64,000 nucleotides of DNA from Amyelois transitella. Taxonomy: Eukaryota > Arthropoda > Insecta > Lepidoptera > Pyralidae. The position numbers were made by a program, and so were the translations under genes. The notes under the pieces are model-generated. The model saw only the letters and a list, made by a program, of their open reading frames with translations. It was not told where the DNA came from and did not search any database. The stretch spans positions 4,067,501 through 4,131,500 of the forward strand of contig NC_083523.1 in assembly GCF_032362555.1 (NCBI RefSeq). The letters are read 5' to 3'. This document shows positions 12,023-22,025 of this stretch, in pieces (position 1 is the stretch's first letter; each line of letters opens with the position of its first letter).

Positions 12023-12308
12023 GAAGGCAAGTCATCGACGGACATATTACAGACTGTTTTACCGACTATTAGTATCCGACGGTTCATGCTTAACCGCTAC
12101 GTGACGTCATTTCTGAATGCTGTTTTACCGACGCTGATGGGAAAAAATATTGCCAGATACATGAATAACGTTATTCGTATTCGTTATTTATTAACGTTAT
12201 GATAAGTTGATACAACGATTTATAATATTCAGAAATAACGTTAACCCGATTTTATTATGAAGAAATAAAGACTTTAATTAATTTTCACATTGAAGACGAA
12301 TATTATTG
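12023..12308 (+). other. Gypsy 5' leader downstream of the Harbinger insert
   Basis: Non-coding leader between the nested transposon and gag. It contains three copies of an AACGTT palindrome core (AATAACGTTATT, TTAACGTTATG, AAATAACGTTAACC) within about 90 bases at 12163-12247. This could be an RNA structure or packaging element; the function is inferred only. Confidence 0.4.
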
Positions 12309-15300
12309 ATGAGTTCAAAGAAAATATCTTGTTGTACGGCACAAAGACGACTTTCATTTAAGACGAATAAGATTGCAACTAAGATGCCGCCGAAGAAAAA
12401 TACCCAAGACTCAGATGTAGAAGACGTTGAAGATGTTGAGGTACAGATATCATTCAGAGACTTAGAAAAGTATATGAATACTTTCACTGGAGATGATACT
12501 TACCCGGTTAACGAATTTATTGAAGAATTTGAAGATGTTGCTGCTTTAATGAAATGGACTAACGTCGAAAAATTAATTTACGCGAAAAGGCTTTTAGGAG
12601 GTACAGCTAAATTATTTCTACGTTCGATGGGAAGAATTAAAGATTACTCTGGGTTGAAAAAAGCATTAAAAGAAGAATTTGGTCCGAAATTAAACAGCGC
12701 CACGATTCATAAAAGACTGAGCACCCGCAAGATGAAGAATGATGAAACGTATCAACAGTATTTTTTGACAATGAAAGAAATCGCTCTGCATGGTAAAGTT
12801 GAAGATCCTGCTTTAATGGAATACGTAATTGATGGTATTAGAGACACTGAATCTAATAAAGCTATACTCTATGGTGCTTCAGACCTTAAGGAATTTCGGA
12901 AAAAGTTGGAGATTTACAGCGAGTTTAGAAAGAAGATGTCTTCACGTTCCAATTATGTTTCTCCTTCAACATCAGTCCAGTCTGGATCTAGAAAGAAAAA
13001 TGACGCCGCACCACCTAAGAAACGATGTTATAATTGTGGAGATTTAAATCACCAATCATCAGCGTGTACCAAAGGCATCAAATGCTTTAGATGTAACGAG
13101 TTTGGACACAAAGGACCCGACTGTCCGAACCAAGTAAAAAAGACGTTAAATATTTTGAAGAACGACAAGATCGAAGCTCCTTTTAAGCTAGTCAAGATTA
13201 ATTCTACCCCGATGATATCACTTGTTGACACTGGAAGTGATGTTAACCTCATAACTGAAACTGGATTTGAAGACATAAAACGAAAAATTACTGACTATAA
13301 AGATATGAAGATTTATTTAACTGGTATAGCTGAAAAACAAATGTTAACAGAAGGAATATTTACTGCGAAAGTTGAAATTGATGATGGATTCTCGGATATG
13401 ACTTTCTACGTTGTGAAAGATAATGCCATTCCCGTAAGATTGATTATTGGCAACCCGATCCTGAAAGAGTTTGAAGTTAAGTTCACTAAAGATGGAATTG
13501 AAATGGAAAAGATTATGCATCTAACCCTACTAGTAGAAAATAATGAGAATACTGAAGAATTTAATATAGATGACTCACAATACACAGCTGAAATAAAGAA
13601 AATGATCAAAGACTATAATTCTAAAGAAGAAACTAAGAAAAGTAATGTAACATTAAAAATAATACTAACCGATGAAACGCCGATATACCAAAGTCCACGT
13701 CGCCTGTCACCTCTGGAAACAGATATAGTTCGTAAACAGATTAATGAGTGGCTGGATAAAGAGATAATAAGACCTAGTAAATCAGATTTTGCATGCGCAA
13801 TAGTTTTAGCTAATAAAAAAGATGGAACCAAAAGAATTTGTATGGACTACAGAGGAATTAACAAGAAGATAATAAGAGAAAGATTTCCTTTGCCGCTGAT
13901 TGATGATCAGATTGATAAATTAAAAGAAGCTATTATATTTACGTCTCTTGATTTAAAAAATGGATTTAATCACGTGGATGTTGATGTAGATAGTCGGAAG
14001 TACACTTCTTTTGTGACACCGCAAGGCCAGTTCGAGTTTATCAAAATGCCGTTTGGTCTATGCACAGCGCCATCCGTTTTTCAAAGATATATCAACGATG
14101 TTTTTCACGATTACATAACTGATGGTACTGTACTATCTTATCTTGATGATTTAATCATTCCCGCAAAGACAGAAGAAGAATCACTGGCTAAAACAAAGAA
14201 AATATTTAAAAGAGCGGAAGAATTTGGTCTGATATTCAATTGGAAAAAATGTCATTTTATGAAGAAGGAAATAGAATATTTAGGATACATAATTTGTAAC
14301 AATGAAGTAAGACCATCCAAAGAGAAAATAAAAGCTGTTGCAAATTTCAAAAAGCCCACTAATATCAAAGCCGTTCAATCGTTTCTTGGTTTAACTGGAT
14401 ATTTCAGAAAGTTTGTTCAGAATTATTCTCTAATAGCTAAACCTATGACAGATCTGTTAAAGAAAGGAGTTGTTTTTAATTTTGACGAAATATGTGAACA
14501 AGCCTTTATAAGATTAAAAGATATACTTACCAATTCGCCGGTTCTCCGAATTTATAATCCTGCTTTATACACAGAAGTACACACCGATGCAAGTGCAGAT
14601 GGTTACGGAGCTGTTCTATTACAAAAAAATCCGATTGATGATCAGTTACACCCAGTGCATTTTATGAGTAAAAAGACTACTCCCGCTGAGAAGAAGTATC
14701 ATAGTTATTATTTAGAAATTTTGGCTATTGTTGAAGCAATAAAGAAATTTAGAGTATACTTACAAGGGATACACTTCAAAATTGTAACCGATTGTTCTGC
14801 ATTAACGATGACACTACAAAAGAAAGACTTACCTCCACGAGTTGCACGATGGGCCTTATTGCTCGAAGAATACGACTATGAGATAGAACACCGATGGGCA
14901 TCACGAATGAAACACGCAGATGCGCTGAGCAGATATCCTGTCTGTTTAGTTCTTTCTGAAACTACAGCAAGGATAAAGAAAGCACAAAACGAAGACGAAC
15001 ATGTAAGATTGATTAAGAAGATTTTAGAGACAGAAGATTACAAAGATTATGTTGTTCAGAATGAAATATTGTATAAGTGGAAAGACGGAAATAAAATAAT
15101 TGTTGTACCTAAAAAGATGCAATGGGAGATCATTAGGAAGAATCACGAGAAAGGTCATTTCGGAATAGTAAAGACTGAGGAACTTATTGAAAGAGAATAT
15201 TATATAGAGAATTTAAGAGAAAAGATTAAGAAAATTGTTGATAATTGCGTTGAGTGCATAATTGTATCTCATAAAAAGGGCAAAAAAGAAGGTTTGCTTA

Positions 15301-16184
15301 ATCCGATTGATAAGGGTAGTGTCCCATTGTCGACCTATCACATAGATCACTTAGGACCCCTTACATCAACAAATAAAAGTTACAAGTACATACTTACAGT
15401 AGTTGACGCGTTTACCAAATTTACTTGGATTTATCCTGTGAAGACTTTAACAACAGAAGAGACTATTAACAAACTGACTTTACAACAACAAGTTTTTGGG
15501 TCACCCGAACGTATAATAACAGACCGAAACGCTGCATTCACTTCAAATGATTTTAAAGAGTATTGTAAGAATGAGAACATTACACATTATTTAATAACGA
15601 CTGGTCAGCCAAGAGGAAACGGACAAGTAGAGAGGGTACATCAGATAATTATAAACGTACTTGCTAAACTAAGCGCCGATGATCCTACGAAATGGTACCG
15701 TCGTGTATCAAATGTACAGCGTTGTTTGAACGGAACTTATCAACGTAGCATTGGAATGACGCCGTTTGAATTGATGTTCGGAGTAAAGATGAGAGATAAA
15801 GATGATGGAATATTAAAATTGATTGAAGAAGAAATTATTCAAAAAGTAAACGACAAGAGGCAAGAATTAAGGGAGAAAGCTAAAGAGTCTATAAGGAAAA
15901 TACAAGAAGAGAATGTGAAGTACTACAATCGGAAGAGAAAAGAGGCTTTTTCTTATGATATTGGAGATTTAGTAGCGATCAAGAAGACACAGTTCTCACA
16001 AGGGAGTAAACTGTACCCTAAGTTTCTAGGACCCTACGAAGTCACCGAAAAGAAACATAACGACAGATACGTACTAAAGAAAATAGGAACAGCGGAAGGC
16101 CCTATTAAGACGACTAGTTCTGCAGATAACATGAAGCCTTGGGTCACCTCGGAAGATAGTATTTCATCTGGGACAGATGAATAG
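12309..16184 (+). CDS. Ty3/Gypsy Gag-Pol polyprotein, about 1,290 aa, single frame
   Basis: Residues are counted from 12306. Gag core occupies roughly 30-225. Two CCHC zinc knuckles (CYNCGDLNHQSSAC, CFRCNEFGHKGPDC) are near 240-275. An aspartic protease has LVDTGSD near 307. The reverse transcriptase active site YLDD is near 611. RNase H begins at TDASADGYG near 760. The integrase has the HHCC zinc finger (HEKGH...CVEC, 947-984) and DDE acids in HIDHLG (about 1012), ITDRNA (about 1071) and GQVERVHQ (about 1110). No stop or frameshift is seen, so replication proteins look functional. Gag and Pol are one frame, with no programmed frameshift. The first ATG is 12309; ATG 12384 (AAGATGC) has better context and gives 1,266 aa. 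Confidence 0.93.
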   Translation: MSSKKISCCTAQRRLSFKTNKIATKMPPKKNTQDSDVEDVEDVEVQISFRDLEKYMNTFTGDDTYPVNEFIEEFEDVAALMKWTNVEKLIYAKRLLGGTAKLFLRSMGRIKDYSGLKKALKEEFGPKLNSATIHKRLSTRKMKNDETYQQYFLTMKEIALHGKVEDPALMEYVIDGIRDTESNKAILYGASDLKEFRKKLEIYSEFRKKMSSRSNYVSPSTSVQSGSRKKNDAAPPKKRCYNCGDLNHQSSACTKGIKCFRCNEFGHKGPDCPNQVKKTLNILKNDKIEAPFKLVKINSTPMISLVDTGSDVNLITETGFEDIKRKITDYKDMKIYLTGIAEKQMLTEGIFTAKVEIDDGFSDMTFYVVKDNAIPVRLIIGNPILKEFEVKFTKDGIEMEKIMHLTLLVENNENTEEFNIDDSQYTAEIKKMIKDYNSKEETKKSNVTLKIILTDETPIYQSPRRLSPLETDIVRKQINEWLDKEIIRPSKSDFACAIVLANKKDGTKRICMDYRGINKKIIRERFPLPLIDDQIDKLKEAIIFTSLDLKNGFNHVDVDVDSRKYTSFVTPQGQFEFIKMPFGLCTAPSVFQRYINDVFHDYITDGTVLSYLDDLIIPAKTEEESLAKTKKIFKRAEEFGLIFNWKKCHFMKKEIEYLGYIICNNEVRPSKEKIKAVANFKKPTNIKAVQSFLGLTGYFRKFVQNYSLIAKPMTDLLKKGVVFNFDEICEQAFIRLKDILTNSPVLRIYNPALYTEVHTDASADGYGAVLLQKNPIDDQLHPVHFMSKKTTPAEKKYHSYYLEILAIVEAIKKFRVYLQGIHFKIVTDCSALTMTLQKKDLPPRVARWALLLEEYDYEIEHRWASRMKHADALSRYPVCLVLSETTARIKKAQNEDEHVRLIKKILETEDYKDYVVQNEILYKWKDGNKIIVVPKKMQWEIIRKNHEKGHFGIVKTEELIEREYYIENLREKIKKIVDNCVECIIVSHKKGKKEGLLNPIDKGSVPLSTYHIDHLGPLTSTNKSYKYILTVVDAFTKFTWIYPVKTLTTEETINKLTLQQQVFGSPERIITDRNAAFTSNDFKEYCKNENITHYLITTGQPRGNGQVERVHQIIINVLAKLSADDPTKWYRRVSNVQRCLNGTYQRSIGMTPFELMFGVKMRDKDDGILKLIEEEIIQKVNDKRQELREKAKESIRKIQEENVKYYNRKRKEAFSYDIGDLVAIKKTQFSQGSKLYPKFLGPYEVTEKKHNDRYVLKKIGTAEGPIKTTSSADNMKPWVTSEDSISSGTDE

Positions 16185-16196
16185 TCAGGACAGCCG

Positions 16197-16397
16197 TGTG
16201 GGTTGTGAACGTTTTTTTATTTAAGTTATTCGTTATTTTTAGTTATTGCTAGCACTGGCAACTTTATTTTAGAAGGAAAAATGACGTTAGATGTCAAAGA
16301 GTGTCATTAAGATTTTGAAGTTTGTAAGATCTATAAGTCTATTATAAAAACCGAAATAAGATATTTGTTTTACTTAATCTAACTGAGTAATCCCACA
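16197..16397 (+). repeat. 3' LTR
   Basis: 201 bp, one mismatch to the 5' LTR. Only 12 bases separate the gag-pol stop from the LTR, and they are not a clear polypurine tract. Confidence 0.95.
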
Positions 16398-16401
16398 TAT
16401 A

Positions 16402-18746
16402 TTACATAGTCTTCATTCCCTCCACAACATGGGTAGGCGGAAGGATAGTAACACGACACTTCCTGCCTCGAGACCGCACACCGATGCGACGTCGCATTTT
16501 AAGCTATATGGGACTGGAAGCTTTATTGCAGTAAAAACTCGACCTTATGTGTACGCGATACGGTCAAAAATACTCTAAACGTGTATATAAATAATTTTTT
16601 ATGTACGTCAATTATTAAAACTTGAGATTGTTAATTATATCTTGTTCTCAAATTGACACGTGATTATATTATCTATTTACTATTTTCTAATGGTTGACTG
16701 GTTGACAATGCTATTAGCATTAAGTTCACCTTATGTACCTTTAAGGTTCAATAAAGTTTCAAATAAATAAACCGAGCTATGATTGTAAGAATATATTAAA
16801 CGCTATCATTACCTGCCTTTAATATGTTTTCAAATATTACAAAGGGTCAGAAAACTGTGTCTTCTATCCAGATCGCGGGATATTCTAGATACATTTCCAG
16901 TATGGAAAGTAGCCGGTTCCCGGGGGATTGCTGTAACAGGTACATTGTTGGAAACACGTCTACGAGTTTACATAAATGCAATTTAGTGTACTGAGAGCTA
17001 CGAAATTCGCCTTCATATCTAGATCATAACATGTTAGAAGTTATGCAAGTTCAAATTTTTCAAAGGTTCTTTTCTCAATAATACAGTCAACTACAAATCT
17101 CTATACATACTTTTTCAAAGCAAATACTGCGAAAGTTATACTTGCACATGTACCTACTCTAGATTATGTAAAAGTTTGTAAGGATGCGTGGATGTGTGTG
17201 TGTATGTTAACTCTTTCACGCAAAATCTGTACGGATTTAGATCAAATTTAGTAGAATAGTAGCAAATCCCGGAGTGCAGACGTCATACAATAAGTACACC
17301 ATATCTCTTTTCATCACAGCATGCGCAAGGTTATCCCAATACATCTAATTGACTTATTTACACTACTTCGGTAATGCGTACCTTTCCCAAAGATTTCAAT
17401 TTAACCAATTTCGGGTTTCCTTCTGTGTAATATGTATGTCATGCACTTTCATCTGAATGTTGTATTGAAACCAGAGCGCAAATATTATTCTTTGCACAGC
17501 GAACTTGCTTGGAATCCTATCTGCGTATACGATTTCGGAATGTTGCGCGGTACGCGTGGGATAATATTTTAAAGTATAACTTAATGTCTTCCTAACAGAC
17601 TATGTTGTGTTGTGTTACGTCAAATGAAGAATTTACAAACATACAGAAAGCCGAGTCATTAATAAATAATAATAAATTATTAGAAAGAGAGTAAACGAAC
17701 TAAAAATAGTACTTTGAAGAGTTTATTAAAATTCTCAAATAATATAAACATCTAAGAACCTCGCCAAAAAAAAGGTATAATTTGCATCTTGACCTGACCG
17801 GCGAACAAAATTCCAGCCTATTGTCCAACAGACCTTAAAATAAAAACTAAATTTTAATTTTACACTTAAATGATATTTAATTTTAAAGTACAATACTCGT
17901 AGGCTGTATACAATAATGGCTGTGTGACTCAAAAACCTGCGCCAATCACGGTTTGACTTTCAAAAAGTAGATACATTCAATTCCATCGTATTTTTTCATC
18001 ACAAAATTTATTTCCATTGTCACATACTCTAATCAAAATAAAATTTTCATCACACACAAATATGGAATAGGAAAAATGTAACTGTCCCAATATTAGCCGT
18101 TGGATACCGAAACGCCGGGACACAGTCTCGACACATTTCCCGCGCAATCTGATTTCCCTTGAGCGCCGATGGTACATTTTAATGTTCATTTGCAAAGTAA
18201 ATAGCCTTCCCTAGCCCCTGTTTTTAATCACGTTCTTTTATCTGAGGTTTTAGTAATTTTAATACAAACACTTTTAAATACTAATCTCGAGGGACTAATG
18301 TGAGTAGTTTCGATGCAATCTGTTTGTTGACAATTCTCTAACCTACTTATATTTCTGAAAGAACAGCTCATGAGGAAAAATTACGAAGATTTTTATCCCC
18401 GTTCATCATATTTTTAGCAGCTTATGGCGACACTTGTTTTCATACGATACCACAACTGACTTATTTTAACTAATTTAAGTAGGTAAAGGCGATAAAATTA
18501 TAACACAATGGCCTACTCACAATATGACGTCACATTACGAACACTTAAACTTGAATGAACATCTTCATAAATCACTGAAAAAGACAAAAAGTCATGTTCA
18601 ACTATAGATAACTAATAAAAAAATAGTTGACGAAAATCAGCCAATTTATTGACAAACATTGCGGCCCTTTGATACTCACCTACGCTTCTACCACACTTTG
18701 TTGATACAAAGCAAAAATGTACCAGTTATCAAAACATATATCAATA
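16402..18746. other. Intergenic, no gene seen
   Basis: AT-rich DNA with only short chance frames on either strand. No RNA gene, repeat family member or gene recognised. Confidence 0.4.
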
Positions 18747-19289
18747 TCAATACATATAATAAAGCAGTAAAAAAATATTTATTACGATAAAGAAATAGTA
18801 ACCGAGCATGAATTTGAAAAAAAAGTCTGTCTGTTTGTATGTACACTCTATTGAATGAAACTTTTTTGTTGTATAGCTCTTATGCCTGACCAACATATAG
18901 GTTATAATTTATTTTGGAATCTTTGACGGCCTCAGTGGCGCAGCGGTAGTACGCTTGTCTGTGACACCGGCGGTCTCGGGTTCGAATCCCGGTCAAGGCA
19001 TGATGAGAAAAGAACTTTTTCTGATTTGCCTGGGTCTTGGATGTTTATCTATATAAGTATTCATTATAAAATATAGTATCATTGAGTTAGTATCTCGTAA
19101 CACAAGTCTCGAACTTACTTCGAGGCTAACTCAATCTGTGTAATTTGTCAAAAAAACCTGATTAACCATATAGACCACCTAAATCATCCGAATTATGGAA
19201 AAGACGCCTAATAAACATGTAAGTAAATTTAATAACCTTAATCTTCGTATTTCCAATAACACGCATACGGAGTTGCGGGCAGCAGCTAG
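18747..19289 (+). mobile_element. Non-autonomous Helitron containing a SINE
   Basis: Starts TCAATACATATAATAAAGC after an A (18746). It ends with a hairpin-like CGGAGTTGCGGGCAGCAG then CTAG, followed by T (19290), the A|T insertion rule and CTAG terminus of Helitrons. The start resembles the 5' terminus of the large array at 22026. A tRNA-derived SINE lies inside at 18929-19149. No Rep/helicase coding is present. Confidence 0.75.
18929..19149 (+). mobile_element. tRNA-derived SINE
   Basis: The head has an A-box-like TGGCGCAGCGGTAG and a perfect B box GGTTCGAATCC. Only the first four acceptor pairs can form and the anticodon arm is poor, so it is not a working tRNA gene. The body continues through ATGATGAGAAAAGAAC, CTGGGTCTTGGATG and TTACTTCGAGGCTAACTC to AATTTGTC. 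This is a widespread moth SINE layout. No convincing target duplication was found. Confidence 0.8.
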
Positions 19290-19825
19290 TAGAAAATATA
19301 TTTAATTTACTGATTTAAGTATAATAACGTAGCGTTAGTTTGCGCTTGAATTCTTATAGAAATTTCAAAGAATTTCATATTTCCAACATAGGCTATGTTT
19401 AAGCAATCGAGTTATATTTATATGGCCTTAACCTATTTCATACACAAATAAGTAATTCAGACCTAAGAAATTTAAAAACAAATCATATTCACGAGATAAA
19501 ACAATCATACGATTCAATTGTACAATTGATCGTGTGGCTTAAACCCTTTGGCGATTATGTACAAATCTACATGCAAATGTGGTCAGTCCAGCCCGCGGTT
19601 CTATTCGGACGTGCAGATGTGTCCGGGGCACGGCTGCTGGCCCCAAATGAAGCCTCCATGCAAATCACTCGGCCTGCGGTTTGGGGAAATAGTTCGCTGT
19701 CTCAATACACAAAAATAGAAACAAAATACGAACGAACAACTTGGCCTTTTTCTTTTAATTTATTATTTATGTCACTATCTTCTTTTTTTTTGTTATTATA
19801 TTAGTTATGCTATGTGGTGGTTAAT
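19290..19825. other. Intergenic; candidate conserved non-coding segment inside
   Basis: No gene recognised. At 19500-19720 base composition rises in GC and two exact octamers ATGCAAAT occur (19571-19578 and 19658-19665). This is compatible with a POU-factor-bound enhancer, though unproven. A 92-residue open frame here has no recognisable domain. Confidence 0.3.
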
Positions 19826-19945
19826 GGATGTCGTTAAAGGCTTAAGAAATGGCTAATAAACTGGATATTCTTCTAGGCGATTAGCTAGCAACCTGTCACT
19901 ATTTAAATTCAATTCTATCATACAGCTGCAGGTGGCCTTTCAGTC
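19826..19945 (+). repeat. Fragment of the (ATGT)n-tailed retroposon
   Basis: Diverged middle portion retaining GGATGTCGTTAAAGGC, CTAGCAACCTGTCACT and GGCCTTTCAGTC. Confidence 0.55.
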
Positions 19946-20529
19946 GCTACTGTACAAAAAAATACTGGCCTTCTAGAGAATCTAACACTCATTTTTTTTA
20001 TTCGGTTTAAAATTAAATAGATCTATCAAGTATTTCATATTTCAATCGATACCGTCTACATTCAGTTATTAACGTATCAAACAGTACAATACCCGGTTAA
20101 TATGATTACCGAGAACAAGATCAAATACGAAGAATTCCCAATCGGCCGATTAAACTCCACAAGCCGGCAAGTGATCGACTTCTTTGACGTATACTCGAAC
20201 TTTGCCCTTTAGTCGACAGGTACGATGAACCTGCGAAACATTGCTCGGATCGAGATTACATTCTGAACTTAAGTATTTGGAATTGGTCTTATTATATTTA
20301 CTGGCTTAGGTTATTAAGTACCTATTGGCGAGATTTCCTAATGAGCGCTGACGCCTAGAATAGAGCTTAGTTCACGTAGGAGTTACTTTACACGTTAAAA
20401 AGTTTCCTCGTTTACGTCATTATAACAATTTTTTCTAATTACTTTTGCTTTTGCGTACGTACAAATTGAATATTATCTAAGCGATAAAAATATATACTTA
20501 TACATAGACGCATATACATAGATAATAAA
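19946..20529. other. Intergenic, no gene seen
   Basis: AT-rich with no recognisable gene or repeat. Confidence 0.4.
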
Positions 20530-20740
20530 AAACAGAATAGGACCGCTTCATTACTTTCCCATAAAAGTCGTAAATGTAGACTAAACAATATGCTTAAAAA
20601 CATGGGATTCTTCTTTTAAGCGATGGGCTTGCAACCTGTCACTATTTGAATCTCAATTCTATCATTAAGCTATATAGCTGAACGTAGCCTTTTCAAGATT
20701 ATTGGCTCTGTCTCTGTATGTATGTCATACATAGGTATCA
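20530..20740 (+). repeat. Diverged copy of the (ATGT)n-tailed retroposon
   Basis: Retains AACAGAATAGGACCGC, GGGATTCTTCTTTTAAGCG, GCAACCTGTCACTATTTG and a degenerate GTATGTATG tail. Confidence 0.65.
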
Positions 20741-22025
20741 CGTCTTACGATGTAGTCACAACCAATAGTCGCAAAACTCGAAGACCAAATTTAGCTGATA
20801 TAGCTCTACGAGTATGTTGGAATTGAGATTCGAACTAGTGCGAGGTTACTTGTAAGCACAAATAAGAATTCCATGTTTAAAGCTAACCATTTCTATTCAT
20901 TCCCGTTATCATCTATTGATTGAAAGAAATAAATATGCTTAGCGGCAGGTCATCGAAAGTTAGTTTCCTTGTGTTAACATGAATATAAACAACATTGCTG
21001 ATTATTTTGTATTCGGTCACTCGACCGTCTTACAGCAAACAAACACTAGTCTGATTGTGTGTTTGTCTTTGATGCTGCGTGCCGCGAACTCACCGCACGA
21101 TTGACCTTCTAATGTTTTGTGCCAACAAATCTTTGGCCAACTTCGCCCTTGCTCGCCTTGGTTTTATTATTTGCCGTGGGAGTTGGTTCACTGGGCCTCG
21201 GGGCTAAGTCAAATCAAACAATTTTAGCTCTTTGCGGAAATCTGCACAGTAGTATTGAAACTTTCAGCTCAACATGTCAGTGTTTAAAACATTTTTGTTT
21301 TGTTTTTGGTAAATTCTATTAATTATTGATTTGTCTAGGATAGGGTAGGGAAGAGACGCCCTAGACAATCACATAAATTGAGCAAGCTATAAAGTTCTAC
21401 ACATTATTTAAAGACTTCAAACTGTAGCACATATAAATAAAAAAAAGCCGTTAAGCATTTTTTTCATGAAAACAAACTAACCAATCTTCGCTAATATTGC
21501 TATAAAATGTGGCTAGTAACATTTTCCAAGGTAAAAATAAGAAAGTACAAAGGGTAAACTGAACAGAAGAGATAATTGTTTGCGGATGTAATGTCGGGAC
21601 TGCGACATAGTCGGTCACTTTGATTATGTCAGTTATTAAGCCGGCCGGCCCCTTTAGAATCCGCATGGGTTGTAAAATGTCTTTTTGAAAGGTAAAAACT
21701 ACTAGCTGTTGCCTGCGATTTGTTTACTGTAAAAATTCAAAAAGATAATCTCAATTTATAAAATCTGATTTATTGCCCCTTAGAGGGAAGAAATTTTCGT
21801 ATACTGTACCATTTTTTAATTAGTTTTCGCGACATACGAATACAAACATACAGAAATTCTGAAAATCATATATTTGCCTTCTAGCAATACTTTGTGAAAT
21901 ATAGCCATCGGTTAGTTACAATTATATGAATGATAGTGCCTGTGATTATGTGCTTCGGATTAAAAAAAATAAGTTCAACACATTTTTAGTGTTCAGGCAA
22001 TGGTAGGCAGGTAGGCAGTCTATCA
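20741..22025. other. Intergenic, no gene seen
   Basis: No supported gene. The segment 21060-21300 is less AT-rich, with short motifs such as GCCGTGGGAGTTGG, and could be conserved non-coding DNA. A 67-residue open frame there has no domain. Confidence 0.35.

Larger units (their letters stand above)
9008..16401 (+). mobile_element. Ty3/Gypsy LTR retrotransposon, intact apart from a nested DNA transposon
   Basis: The element spans 9012-16397. It has two 201-bp LTRs with TG...CA ends (TGTGGG/CCCACA), flanked by the 4-bp target duplication TATA at 9008-9011 and 16398-16401. The LTRs differ at a single base (GAGG versus GACG), so the insertion is young. A primer site follows the 5' LTR, and one uninterrupted gag-pol frame covers 12309-16184. 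No env is present: the frame ends 12 bases before the 3' LTR. Without the Harbinger insert at 9319-12019 and its TAA duplication it would be about 4.7 kb. The order protease, RT, RNase H, integrase is that of Ty3/Gypsy. The clade is not assigned. Confidence 0.95.

Noticed and set aside
11343..12035. Longer N-terminus of the Harbinger nuclease starting near 12035
   Set aside because: The extra residues are the translated terminal inverted repeat; the internal ATG at 11801 is the likely start.
16185..16396. Envelope gene of an endogenous retrovirus
   Set aside because: Only 12 bases lie between gag-pol and the 3' LTR; no third frame exists.
18929..19001. Possible tRNA gene
   Set aside because: Good A and B boxes, but the acceptor stem has three mismatches, no sound anticodon arm is seen, and a SINE body follows.
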